Of a DNA stretch of 26,489 nucleotides, positions 15,764 through 24,136 are shown piece by piece. A program made the translations under genes and the position numbers. Under the pieces are notes generated by a model, which saw only the letters and a list, made by a program, of their open reading frames with translations, was not told the DNA's origin and searched no databases. The first letter of the stretch is position 1; every line of letters begins with the position of its first letter. The stretch lies in assembly GCA_910577355.1 (NCBI GenBank), contig CAJTMY010000037.1, positions 1-26,489 of the forward strand, read 5' to 3'. The DNA comes from an uncultured Muribaculaceae bacterium (lineage in GTDB: Bacteria > Bacteroidota > Bacteroidia > Bacteroidales > Muribaculaceae).

Positions 15764-17077
15764 ATGAATATAGCAGTTGTAGGCACAGGTTACGTAGGAC
15801 TCGTATCCGGCACATGTTTTGCCGAGATGGGAGTATGTGTCACCTGCGTTGACATCGACAAGTCCAAGATCGAGACTCTGCGTCAGGGGCGCATCCCCAT
15901 CTACGAGCCGGGACTCGAGGATATGGTGAAGCGCAACGTGGCCGAAGGCCGCCTCAGGTTCACCACCGAACTGGAATCCTGCATCGACGACGTGGATATC
16001 GTGTTCAGCGCCGTCGGCACTCCGCCCGATGAAGACGGCTCGGCCGACCTGCGGTATGTGCTCGATGTGGCACGTGCATTCGGCCGCTCTATAAACAAAT
16101 ACACACTGCTTGTCACAAAGTCGACCGTACCTGTCGGAACTGCCGCCAAAGTAAAAGCCGCCATCGCCGGTGAGATCGCCGCACGTGGTGCCGACATACC
16201 ATTCGATGTGGCCTCCAATCCGGAATTCCTCAAGGAAGGCGCCGCGATTGCCGACTTCATGCGCCCCGACCGCGTGGTAGTGGGCGTCGACTCGGAGCGT
16301 GCCCGAGAGCTGATGGCCCGCCTTTACCGCCCTGTATTGCTCAACAACTTCCGCGTTATATTCACCGACATACCGTCGGCCGAAATGATAAAATACGCCG
16401 CCAACTCCATGTTGGCCACCCGCATATCTTTCATGAACGACATCGCCAACCTGTGCGAGCTCGTGGGCGCCGACGTCAACATGGTGCGAAAGGGTCTCGG
16501 CAGCGACACCCGTATCGGGTCTAAATTCCTGTATCCGGGATGCGGATACGGAGGCTCATGCTTTCCAAAGGATGTTAAGGCCTTGATAAAGACTGCCGAA
16601 AAAGCCGGATACGACATGCGGGTGCTCCGCGCCGTCGAGGATGTGAACGAACGCCAGAAGCATATCGTCGCGGAGAAGCTAAAAAAAATATACGGCAGCG
16701 ATCTCAGGAATAAACGTATAGCCCTCTGGGGACTCGCATTCAAGCCCGAGACTGACGACATGCGCGAGGCAACTTCGCTGGTTGTGATACGGCTGCTCAC
16801 CGAAGCCGGCGCCACAGTGCGTGTCTTCGACCCCGTGGCCATGGACGAATGCCGGCGCCGCGTAGGCGACAAAGTGGAATATGCCGCCGACCCATACGAT
16901 GCGCTTGTCGATGCTGACGCGATGCTTCTCCTCACCGAGTGGAAGCAGTTCCGCATGCCGTCGTGGGATGTGATGCGGCGCATAATGCGGCGCCCGCTTA
17001 TAATCGACGGACGAAACATCTACGACCCTGCCGAACTCGAGGCTGCCGGGTTTGAATACTATTGCATAGGTCGCTGA
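15764..17077 (+). CDS. ugd: UDP-glucose 6-dehydrogenase
   Basis: A 437-residue enzyme that oxidises UDP-glucose twice with NAD+ to give UDP-glucuronate. Seen: N-terminal Rossmann VVGTGYVGLVSG, TKSTVPVGTA, SNPEFLKEGAAIADFMRPDR, EMIKYAANSMLATRISFMNDIA, the catalytic Cys266 in GYGGSCFPKD, and the C-terminal domain with WGLAFKPETDDMREA and DGRNIYDP. Length is typical. It lies 49 bases after the epimerase gene with no promoter or terminator seen between, and 4 bases before the first glycosyltransferase. The product is the direct substrate for the upstream epimerase. Confidence 0.96.
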   Translation: MNIAVVGTGYVGLVSGTCFAEMGVCVTCVDIDKSKIETLRQGRIPIYEPGLEDMVKRNVAEGRLRFTTELESCIDDVDIVFSAVGTPPDEDGSADLRYVLDVARAFGRSINKYTLLVTKSTVPVGTAAKVKAAIAGEIAARGADIPFDVASNPEFLKEGAAIADFMRPDRVVVGVDSERARELMARLYRPVLLNNFRVIFTDIPSAEMIKYAANSMLATRISFMNDIANLCELVGADVNMVRKGLGSDTRIGSKFLYPGCGYGGSCFPKDVKALIKTAEKAGYDMRVLRAVEDVNERQKHIVAEKLKKIYGSDLRNKRIALWGLAFKPETDDMREATSLVVIRLLTEAGATVRVFDPVAMDECRRRVGDKVEYAADPYDALVDADAMLLLTEWKQFRMPSWDVMRRIMRRPLIIDGRNIYDPAELEAAGFEYYCIGR

Positions 17078-17081
17078 ACTC

Positions 17082-18329
17082 ATGAAGATAGTACTCGTCA
17101 ACTACCGTTACTTTATCTCAGGCGGCCCCGAGCGCTACTATTTCAATATCAAGCGGATATTGGAACAGGAAGGCCATACCGTAATACCGTTCTCAATCAA
17201 AAGTCCGAAAAATTACGAGACCGAATACGACCGGTATTTCCTTGAATCTGTAGACGACGAGGAATACTTTGCCAACACTAAGCGCAACGCCGGCACCGTG
17301 CTCAAATCATTCACCCGCATGTTTTGGAGCCGTGAGGCAACCCGCAAATTCCGCCGATTGCTGCTCGACACCCGCCCCGACATGGTATACATAATGCAGT
17401 ATCACAATAAGATATCACCGTCGATAATCTATACCGCGCACAAGCTCGGTATACCTGTTGTGCACCGCATCAGCGATTTCCAGTACATGTGCCCCAACGC
17501 CCTTTTCTACAACGACCGCACGGGCGTATGTGAGGACTGCCTCGAAGGCAGACGGATGAGTTGCATACGCAACAGATGCGTGCACGGCTCCACAATGCTG
17601 TCGGCAATAAAGGCCGCGGCCAAGGCGCTCCACGATACCATGGGCGTGACACGACGCATCGACGCCTTTGTGGTGCCGTCGGAATTCACCCTCGGCAAGC
17701 TGCGCAGATACGGCATCCCGGCCGAGAAACTACGGCATATCCCCACATTCTTCAATCAGGACGGCGACCTGCCGAAACCGATATACGAGCCGTTTTTCCT
17801 CTATGTAGGCCGTATCGAAAAGCAGAAAGGACTCGCCACACTTCTCAAGGCATTCGAAGGCACCGGCATGAATCTCAAGATCATCGGATTCTCCAACGAT
17901 GGCTACGAAAACACCCTGAAAGCCTCTCTCGATGGAAAGAGACACAATATAGAATTTCTCGGACGCATGACATTCGACGAGATATCCCCCTACCTCAACA
18001 CATGTATCGCCACCATAGTGCCGTCGGAATGGTACGATAATTTCCCCAACGCCATTCTTGAAAGCTTCGCATACAGCAAGCCGGTGATAGCCACTGACTT
18101 CGGCTCATTGAAGGAACTTGTCGAGAACAACATCACGGGCTATACCTTCCCCTACGCCGACTCAGATGCTCTGCGCGAGCGGGCACAATATCTGCTCGAC
18201 AATCCGGCCGAAGCACAACGCATGGGCACGGAAGCGCGCCGCCGCATCGAATCGGAATACTCTCCACGCAAGCACTACGAAGTACTAATGCAGGTACTTC
18301 AACCCCTCACCAACCAAAGATCAAGCTGA
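17082..18329 (+). CDS. Family 4-type glycosyltransferase with cysteine-rich insert
   Basis: A 415-residue GT-B retaining glycosyltransferase, presumably adding one sugar to a lipid-linked glycan at the cytoplasmic face. Seen: N-terminal MKIVLVNYRYFISGGPERY, a cysteine-rich insert (Cys137, 150, 153, 161, 166) that could bind a metal, the C-terminal donor domain with FLYVGRIEKQKGLATLLKA, EFLGRM, and the donor-sugar segment NFPNAILESFAYSKPVIATD. The first acidic residue of the family's E-x7-E motif is Asp319, paired with Glu327. It follows ugd by 4 bases and precedes the radical SAM gene by 2, so translation is probably coupled. Donor and acceptor cannot be told from sequence. Confidence 0.88.
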   Translation: MKIVLVNYRYFISGGPERYYFNIKRILEQEGHTVIPFSIKSPKNYETEYDRYFLESVDDEEYFANTKRNAGTVLKSFTRMFWSREATRKFRRLLLDTRPDMVYIMQYHNKISPSIIYTAHKLGIPVVHRISDFQYMCPNALFYNDRTGVCEDCLEGRRMSCIRNRCVHGSTMLSAIKAAAKALHDTMGVTRRIDAFVVPSEFTLGKLRRYGIPAEKLRHIPTFFNQDGDLPKPIYEPFFLYVGRIEKQKGLATLLKAFEGTGMNLKIIGFSNDGYENTLKASLDGKRHNIEFLGRMTFDEISPYLNTCIATIVPSEWYDNFPNAILESFAYSKPVIATDFGSLKELVENNITGYTFPYADSDALRERAQYLLDNPAEAQRMGTEARRRIESEYSPRKHYEVLMQVLQPLTNQRSS

Positions 18330-18331
18330 AC

Positions 18332-19393
18332 ATGAACAATATACAGAATCCTACCGACGCATCAATCATCCTCACCTACCGCTGCCCCATGCGCTGCCAG
18401 ATGTGCAACATATGGCAGAATCCAACCGACAGAAAGGAGGAAATAAAGGCCGAGGATCTGCGTACACTCCCTAAGCTGAAATTCATAAACCTCACAGGCG
18501 GCGAACCCTTCATCCGCGAGGATCTGGAAGAGATCGTCGAGGAATGCTACCGCCATACCGACCGCATCGTAATATCGACATCGGGCTACTTCGAGGACAA
18601 AGTGATAAAACTCGCCAAACGCTTTCCCAACATAGGCATACGCATATCCATCGAAGGTCTGAGCCGCAAGAACGACGAGTTGCGCGGTCGCGAAGGCGGC
18701 TTCGACAAAGGCCTCCGCACACTGCTCACCCTCAAACAGATGGGGCTGAAAGACATCGGATTCGGCTGCACGGTCTCAAACCACAACTCCAAGGACATGC
18801 TGTCGCTCTACCAGTTATCGCTCTCTCTAGGCCTTGAGTTCGCCACAGCAGCCTTCCACAACTCCTATTACTTCCACAAGGACGATAACCGTATCACCAA
18901 TCGCGACGAAGTATGCGGCGACTTCCAACAGCTGATAGAATGGCAGCTCAAAGAGAATCATCCCAAATCATGGTTCCGCGCCTTCTTCAATATGGGACTG
19001 ATCAACTACATCGAGGGAGGACGCCGCATGCTGCCGTGCGAGGCCGGCTCGGCCAACTTTTTCATCGATCCTTGGGGCGAGGTATTTCCCTGCAACGGCA
19101 TGGAGAGCAAATATTGGAAGGAATCGATGGGCAACATCCACGAAGCCGATTTCATGACAATATGGACATCCGAGCAGGCCGAAAAAGTACGCTCCATGGT
19201 GCGCCGCTGCCCCAAGAACTGCTGGATGGTGGGCACCGCCTCGCCAGTGATGCACAAATACATCAGGCATCCTCTGAAATGGGCGGTACGCAATAAACTG
19301 CGTTCCCTGCGCGGGCTCAAGCCATGCCTCGACAAGACATGGTATGACGTAGGTCAGGATCCACGTCAGGGCGACCTGCGCGAAAAATTCTGA
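18332..19393 (+). CDS. Radical SAM protein with SPASM/Twitch-like C-terminal cysteines
   Basis: A 353-residue radical S-adenosylmethionine protein. Seen: the [4Fe-4S] motif Cys18-x3-Cys22-x2-Cys25 in CPMRCQMCNIW, GGEP (56-59) for SAM, RISIEGL (104-110), and a C-terminal cluster-like set Cys236, Cys254 (FIDPWGEVFPCNGME), Cys293 and Cys297 (CPKNC) resembling SPASM or Twitch auxiliary-cluster domains. Such enzymes modify peptides, but relatives also act on nucleotide-linked or amino sugars. The gene sits 2 bases after one glycosyltransferase gene and 19 before another, so a role in the glycan pathway is inferred. No small precursor-peptide gene is visible nearby. The exact reaction is unknown. 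Confidence 0.88.
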   Translation: MNNIQNPTDASIILTYRCPMRCQMCNIWQNPTDRKEEIKAEDLRTLPKLKFINLTGGEPFIREDLEEIVEECYRHTDRIVISTSGYFEDKVIKLAKRFPNIGIRISIEGLSRKNDELRGREGGFDKGLRTLLTLKQMGLKDIGFGCTVSNHNSKDMLSLYQLSLSLGLEFATAAFHNSYYFHKDDNRITNRDEVCGDFQQLIEWQLKENHPKSWFRAFFNMGLINYIEGGRRMLPCEAGSANFFIDPWGEVFPCNGMESKYWKESMGNIHEADFMTIWTSEQAEKVRSMVRRCPKNCWMVGTASPVMHKYIRHPLKWAVRNKLRSLRGLKPCLDKTWYDVGQDPRQGDLREKF

Positions 19394-19412
19394 ATAAATC
19401 CACTCCCCGGCC

Positions 19413-20507
19413 ATGAAGATAGTTGTAATCGGCACAAGAGGAATCCCCGGCATACTCGGCGGCGTGGAGACTCACTGCGAGGAACTCTACCCCCGCATAG
19501 CCGCGATGGGACACGACGTAACCGTGATACGACGCACTCCCTACGTCACACCCGACAATCGCATCGACTCTTTCAAAGGCGTGAGACTGATCGACGTGGC
19601 CGCCCCGCGCAAAAAGAGCATCGAAGCCATAGTGCACACCTTCCGCGCCATCCTCAAGGCACGCAGCCAGAAACCCGACATACTACATGTCCACGCCATC
19701 GGCCCATCCATCATGATACCGATGGCGCGCATGCTCGGTCTTAAAGTCGTGATGACCAATCATGGCCCCGACTACGACCGCAATAAATGGGGACGTCTGG
19801 CCAAAATGGTTCTAAGAACCGGAGAACGCCTGGGTACCCGCTTCGCCAACCGCGTCATAGTCATATCGCAGGTAATCGGCAATATCCTTGAAACCAAATA
19901 TGGGCGCAGCGACAGCGCATTGATCTACAACGGTGTAAACAAGCCTGTAAAATCTCAAAACCGCTCCTATATCGAGCAATGGAGACTCGCCGACAAGCCA
20001 TACATCGTGGCCATAGGACGTTTTGTGGAGGAAAAAGGATTCCACGACCTGATAGAGGCATACAGGCTTTCGGGACTCGCCACACAATACCACCTCGCTA
20101 TAGCCGGCGACAGCGATCACCCCGACCGATATTCGGAAAGCCTCAAGGCGATGGCGCGCGAAGCCGGCGTCGTACTCACCGGATTTATCAAGGGAGAACC
20201 GCTCAATCAGCTTATGAGCAACGCCGCACTGTTTGTCATCCCGTCATATCACGAAGGGCTGCCCATAGCCCTGCTCGAAGCCATGAGCTACGACATAGAC
20301 GTCCTCGCCAGCGACATCCCCGCCAATCTGCTCGGATGCCTTGATGACACCGACTTCTACCCCGCAGGCGACGTCGACTCACTCGCCCAAGCGCTCAAAC
20401 ACAAACTGTCCGAGCACCATACTTCCCGCCAATACGACCTCACCCCCTACAACTGGGACACCATCGCCCGCCAGACAGTCAGTGTATACGAATCTATCTT
20501 GAAATAA
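19413..20507 (+). CDS. Family 4-type glycosyltransferase with DUF1972-like N-terminus
   Basis: A 364-residue GT-B glycosyltransferase. Seen: N-terminal GTRGIPGILGGVETHCEELYP, the DUF1972-type opening found in several rhamnosyltransferase-like proteins, VMTNHGPDYDRNKWG, YIVAIGRFVEEKGFHDLIEA, and the donor motif Glu281-x7-Glu289 in EGLPIALLEAMSYDIDVLAS. It is the last gene of the plus-strand operon, 19 bases after the radical SAM gene. No clear hairpin terminator follows before the convergent lipoprotein gene 28 bases away. Rhamnose as donor is a guess from the N-terminus and from rfbD about 7 kb back. Specificity is not otherwise readable. Confidence 0.88.
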   Translation: MKIVVIGTRGIPGILGGVETHCEELYPRIAAMGHDVTVIRRTPYVTPDNRIDSFKGVRLIDVAAPRKKSIEAIVHTFRAILKARSQKPDILHVHAIGPSIMIPMARMLGLKVVMTNHGPDYDRNKWGRLAKMVLRTGERLGTRFANRVIVISQVIGNILETKYGRSDSALIYNGVNKPVKSQNRSYIEQWRLADKPYIVAIGRFVEEKGFHDLIEAYRLSGLATQYHLAIAGDSDHPDRYSESLKAMAREAGVVLTGFIKGEPLNQLMSNAALFVIPSYHEGLPIALLEAMSYDIDVLASDIPANLLGCLDDTDFYPAGDVDSLAQALKHKLSEHHTSRQYDLTPYNWDTIARQTVSVYESILK

Positions 20508-20535
20508 TCAAAAAAAATAGACAGGCATTGACATA

Positions 20536-20967
20536 TCAGTTCCGGTTCTCACGGATCCGGTGTGTCGCTATATCGTAGGTGATATCGCCGTTGAGGATTT
20601 CGACTTCATACCGGCGGGGATCGCGCTCGATCTCGAATACCTGATTGAGATATTCGCCCGATTCCAGATAGTCGTACAACGGCGACGGCAACCGGTCGAA
20701 CAACAGCACCTGCGGCAATGGCATGCCGTTGCCGTCTATCTCAGTCCACTCGTTGTCGATGCCGAAAGTGATCGTAGGGCCATTCTTTACCACAACTTGT
20801 GTCTCGTCCTTCGACGGCTTGGTGACACTCTCTATATACGGATCTGGCCAGTATTGCGTTATGAAATCGGCCGCACCGGGAGGCAGCAAATCATATTCGC
20901 TATCGTTATGACAGCTTGAAACGATCAGAGCAACAACAGCTATAAACAGTAAAAACGTCTTTTTCAT
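20536..20967 (-). CDS. PepSY-like (DUF2874-type) lipoprotein
   Basis: A 143-residue lipoprotein. Seen: a signal peptide with lipobox ending at Cys19 (LIVSSC), then one and a half copies of the PepSY-like pattern common in Bacteroidales secreted proteins: LPPGAADFITQYWPDPYIESV, VVVKNGPTITFGIDNEWTEID, and a repeat-like segment LPSPLYDYLESGEYLNQVFEIE with YEVEILNGD. These are small periplasmic or surface proteins of unknown function, often called PepSY-like or beta-lactamase-inhibitor-like. It is 48 bases downstream of htpG on the same strand. Its start codon lies inside a long perfect hairpin, which may control its expression. Confidence 0.85.
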   Translation of the reverse strand: MKKTFLLFIAVVALIVSSCHNDSEYDLLPPGAADFITQYWPDPYIESVTKPSKDETQVVVKNGPTITFGIDNEWTEIDGNGMPLPQVLLFDRLPSPLYDYLESGEYLNQVFEIERDPRRYEVEILNGDITYDIATHRIRENRN

Positions 20968-20996
20968 GCCATATAAACGGCAGAAAAAGACGTTTT
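20952..20996 (-). promoter_or_regulatory. Hairpin enclosing the start codon of the PepSY-like gene
   Basis: AAAACGTCTTTTT at 20952-20964 and AAAAAGACGTTTT at 20984-20996 are perfect 13-base inverted repeats, with an inner GCC/GGC pairing (20968-20970 with 20979-20981). In the minus-strand transcript the 3' arm is codons 2 to about 5 of the lipoprotein gene (Lys-Lys-Thr-Phe), and the ATG (20967-20965) lies in the internal loop. It could act as an htpG terminator, a translation-blocking structure, or both. Confidence 0.6.
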
Positions 20997-21015
20997 GTTC
21001 GTATCGTGTAGTTTA

Positions 21016-23019
21016 TTACTTACCGATAAGACTTACCGAGCGTGCGATGAACTCGCTCAGATCCTTGCCACGGAGCAGACCGTTACCAAGCAGTGCAAGG
21101 TCGATAAGCTGACGGACAACCGGCCGAGTGGCGCCATATTCTTTGACAATGGCTTCCTGCTCGCTGCGGTTCTTGTCGACAGCGGCCATAAGGTCATCGG
21201 TCTGTTTCTGAGCCTCGGCGTCGAGCTTGCCATCGGTGGCTTTCGAGCGGATCTCCTCGATCTTCGCATTGTCGGCAGCCATGGCCTCTTCGAGCGGCTT
21301 TATGCGGTCGGTGAGCGCTTTGGCGGCTTCATTGCTTATCTTCTCCACGAGAGGCGCGGCGGTGTTCACCACCAGCGTATAGGAATCGGGAAGCTCGCCG
21401 TAGAAGCTCATGCCGGGCTGCAGGGCGGCCATATCCTTCATGCGGCGCATGTATTCGTTCTGGGTTATCACGATAGGCATATCGCCGGGCGCGAGTTTCT
21501 CAAACTCGACCATGAACATCGCCTTGTCGACCTTGGGCGCCGACGACTGGAAGAGAGTGGTAAGGATATTGCGCTGCGTGGCGTCCAGACCGGCATCGCG
21601 GTTGTCGTCCTTGCGTATAAGACGATCCACCACATCGGCGTCGACACGCACGAGCTGAGTTTTCTCGAGCTTCTGCTCAAGCAGTCCCATGAAGTGACTG
21701 TCGAGCTGTCCGTCCATGAGCAGCACCGAGTAACCCTTGTCGTTGGCGGCCTTGATATAGTTGTATTGCGCTACCGGATCTGTGGCATACAGATATACAA
21801 TGTTACCGTCCTTGTCGGTCTGCGAAGGCGATACAAGAGTCTTGTACTCGTCAAGCGTATAGAATTTATGCTCCGTATCCTCAAGAAGCAGGAATTTCAT
21901 CGCGGCCTCGCAGAATTTTTCGTCGGTGAGCATGCCGTACTCGATGAATATGCGTATATCGGGCCATTTCTGCTCGAAATTCTTGCGGTCGGCCTTGAAC
22001 AGATCATCGAGGCGCGACGATACCTTCTTTGTGATGTATCCCGATATCTTTTTCACAGCAGTATCGCTTTGCAGATACGAACGCGATACATTGAGCGGGA
22101 TGTCAGGCGAATCTATCACACCCTGAAGCAGCATCATGAACTCGGGCACCACGCCTTCCACCGAGTCGGTGACGAATACCTGATTGCAATACAGCTGAAT
22201 GCGGTTTTTGGTGATCTCGAAGTTGTTTTTTATCTTCGGGAAATAGAGTATGCCGGTGAGCGTAAAGGGATAGTCGACATTGAGGTGTATCCAGAACAAA
22301 GGATCATCCTGTCCGGGATAAAGCTCGTGATAGAATTTTATATAATCTTCATCGGTAAGTTCCGAGGGCTTCTTCATCCATTGCGGCTCAAGAGCGTTGA
22401 TAAGCGTATCGCCGCTGTATACCGGCACCGGCAGAAAACGGCAATATTTCTTCAGCAGGGTATCGATGCGTATCTGCTCGAGAAACTCCTTGCTCTCGTC
22501 ATCGATATAGAGGATTATGTCGGTGCCGCGCTCAGTGCGGTCACCCTTCTCCATGCTGTATTCCGGCGAACCGTCGCAGCTCCAGCGCACCGCCTCTGCG
22601 CCTTCTTTATAGCTTAGAGAGTTGATCTCAACCTTCTTGGCCACCATGAATGCAGAATAGAAGCCCAGACCGAAGTGACCTATGATATTGTTGGCACTGT
22701 CCTTGTATTTGGCCAGAAATTCCTCTGCGCCCGAGAAGGCTATCTGATTGATATATTTATCGATGTCCTCGGCGGTCATACCAATGCCACGATCGCTTAC
22801 CGTAAGAGTGCCGGCATCCTTGTCCACTTTCACGCGCACATCGAGATCGCCAAGCTCTCCCTTGAACTCACCGAACGATGACAATGTGCGCATCTTCTGT
22901 GATGCGTCGACTGCATTCGACACCAGTTCGCGCAAAAAGATCTCGTGATCAGAATATAAGAATTTTTTTATGACGGGGAATATATTCTCAGTAGTCACCC
23001 CGATAGTTCCTTTTGCCAT
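21016..23019 (-). CDS. htpG: Molecular chaperone HtpG (Hsp90)
   Basis: A 667-residue cytoplasmic Hsp90 chaperone with an N-terminal GHKL ATPase. Seen: ELVSNAVDAS (Glu31 and Asn35 for ATP hydrolysis and Mg), DRGIGM (76-81), FSGAEEF and the glycine-rich lid GHFGLGFYSAFMVA (from Gly114). The middle domain has the conserved NRIQLYCNQVFVTD and DIPLNVSRSYLQ segments, and the C-terminal dimerisation domain ends with an LIDLALLGNGLL-like helix. Length is in the range for Bacteroidetes homologues. No TAnnTTTG promoter is found in the 110 bases upstream, so an alternative (for example heat-shock) promoter is possible. A stable hairpin terminator separates it from the upstream lipoprotein gene. Confidence 0.96.
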   Translation of the reverse strand: MAKGTIGVTTENIFPVIKKFLYSDHEIFLRELVSNAVDASQKMRTLSSFGEFKGELGDLDVRVKVDKDAGTLTVSDRGIGMTAEDIDKYINQIAFSGAEEFLAKYKDSANNIIGHFGLGFYSAFMVAKKVEINSLSYKEGAEAVRWSCDGSPEYSMEKGDRTERGTDIILYIDDESKEFLEQIRIDTLLKKYCRFLPVPVYSGDTLINALEPQWMKKPSELTDEDYIKFYHELYPGQDDPLFWIHLNVDYPFTLTGILYFPKIKNNFEITKNRIQLYCNQVFVTDSVEGVVPEFMMLLQGVIDSPDIPLNVSRSYLQSDTAVKKISGYITKKVSSRLDDLFKADRKNFEQKWPDIRIFIEYGMLTDEKFCEAAMKFLLLEDTEHKFYTLDEYKTLVSPSQTDKDGNIVYLYATDPVAQYNYIKAANDKGYSVLLMDGQLDSHFMGLLEQKLEKTQLVRVDADVVDRLIRKDDNRDAGLDATQRNILTTLFQSSAPKVDKAMFMVEFEKLAPGDMPIVITQNEYMRRMKDMAALQPGMSFYGELPDSYTLVVNTAAPLVEKISNEAAKALTDRIKPLEEAMAADNAKIEEIRSKATDGKLDAEAQKQTDDLMAAVDKNRSEQEAIVKEYGATRPVVRQLIDLALLGNGLLRGKDLSEFIARSVSLIGK

Positions 23020-23062
23020 ATATTATTATGAGTGTTTGATTTTCATTTAATTCTAATAACAA

Positions 23063-23102
23063 CCTGCAAAAAAAATGCCATACCCGAAGGTATGACATTT
23101 TT
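23063..23102 (-). terminator. Terminator with UUCG tetraloop after the unknown lipoprotein gene
   Basis: AAAAATG (23071-23077) pairs with CATTTTT (23096-23102), and CATACC (23079-23084) with GGTATG (23089-23094), around one C/A mismatch. On the minus strand the loop reads C(TTCG)G, an extra-stable tetraloop, and is followed by a run of Ts. This is a strong intrinsic terminator for the gene ending at 23134. Confidence 0.85.
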
Positions 23103-23133
23103 ACATCTTTATGTTTTTTTAAATGACAATAAT

Positions 23134-24042
23134 TCAGTAATCCTTGAGCACTTCACCATAGCTGGTGTAGTCTACATTTGCATTCACATTATATACTGCC
23201 TGATTACGGAAGTCGCATTTGAAGCTGATCGACATGCCGGAGCCGGGAGTTATGGTTGCCTGAAGGTCGCTGATTGGATAGCTGGACTGCGGGGCGTCGC
23301 CTATCGATGGAATAAGGGATTCCTTCGCCAACTCAATGCGTGTGCCGCCATCCTTGATAGTGAATGGTATACTGCTGAATCTCATTGTAAGATGAGGCAT
23401 TCCTTCCTGGAACTGAGCATTTTTGATCACTATATCGGCCACATTGTTCGTAAAGTCGAGACCAATGGCATATACCGGCTTCAATGTCTCATATACATTG
23501 CCGCTTTGGTCGGTGGTCTTGGTGCTTCCCGCAAACAGGAACGGCTGCCGTGAACCAATCACGGAATAACGGCCGTCAATAACAAAGGAGAATACACAGC
23601 CGGGGTCGTATTTACCCGCAACAGGTATGAAATCCATGCGATCCACCCAACGGAGACGGAGATCTTCCACCGACGGAGTGATTCCGGTCGAAGAGGTCAC
23701 CATAGTGGGATTCTTGCTGTAAGCCTCGCCCCATACTCCTTCAGACGATCCCCAGGGGATATCTGTCATGGATATCTTGGGACAGGTCTTGCCGCCTAAC
23801 GAAAGACCGGTTATGTCCATACTTGCATTACCCTTCGTCCAGTTCAGGTAAAGCTTTATGACAACCGGAGTACAGATGTTCATACTTCCTGCGTCCTGAA
23901 GATCGGATACCACGGCATAGCAACTGTAAAATTCCTGCTCAGTCTTGCTATCGACCGGATCAGAATTGTCATTGCAGGACGAAAACGACAGCCCAAGCAT
24001 GACGGCGATTATCAGCAATGTCGATTTAATGATTGTTTTCAT
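23134..24042 (-). CDS. Lipoprotein of unknown function
   Basis: A 302-residue exported lipoprotein. Seen: signal peptide MKTIIKSTLLIIAVMLGLSF followed by the lipobox SSC (Cys23) and an Asp/Asn-rich stretch that in Bacteroidales often directs lipoproteins to the surface, then a beta-rich body with no recognisable catalytic motif (LYLNWTKGNASMDITGLSLGG, VYAIGLDFTNNVADIVIKNAQF, MSISFKCDFRNQAVYNVNANVDY). The start at 24042 is preferred over an upstream Met (24099) because the signal peptide begins there and a -7 box (24087-24080) would otherwise be inside the gene. It follows the TonB-dependent receptor by 94 bases on the same strand. A role as partner to the receptor is possible but only by position. 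Confidence 0.78.
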   Translation of the reverse strand: MKTIIKSTLLIIAVMLGLSFSSCNDNSDPVDSKTEQEFYSCYAVVSDLQDAGSMNICTPVVIKLYLNWTKGNASMDITGLSLGGKTCPKISMTDIPWGSSEGVWGEAYSKNPTMVTSSTGITPSVEDLRLRWVDRMDFIPVAGKYDPGCVFSFVIDGRYSVIGSRQPFLFAGSTKTTDQSGNVYETLKPVYAIGLDFTNNVADIVIKNAQFQEGMPHLTMRFSSIPFTIKDGGTRIELAKESLIPSIGDAPQSSYPISDLQATITPGSGMSISFKCDFRNQAVYNVNANVDYTSYGEVLKDY

Positions 24043-24079
24043 TGTTGTTATTCTTTTTAATCTTGATGATTTAACTTGA

Positions 24080-24087
24080 CAAAGGTA
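24080..24087 (-). promoter_or_regulatory. -7 box for the unknown lipoprotein gene
   Basis: On the minus strand TACCTTTG (24087-24080) is a perfect -7 box 37 bases before the ATG at 24042. There is no clear TTTG upstream. It suggests the lipoprotein can be transcribed independently of the receptor. Confidence 0.45.
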
Positions 24088-24136
24088 ATTGATTTGCATA
24101 ACATCATATTACATTTAAAGAAAGTTTAATGCAAAT

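Noticed and set aside
20508..20535. Terminator between the last glycosyltransferase and the PepSY-like gene
   Set aside because: Only an A-rich stretch is present. No inverted repeat could be found.
20995..22617. 540-codon open frame on the plus strand
   Set aside because: Antisense shadow of htpG. No signal, domain or promoter of its own.
24092..24136. 8-base inverted repeat ATTTGCAT / ATGCAAAT between the receptor and lipoprotein genes
   Set aside because: AT-rich arms with a 29-base loop and no U-run. Too weak to call a terminator or operator.
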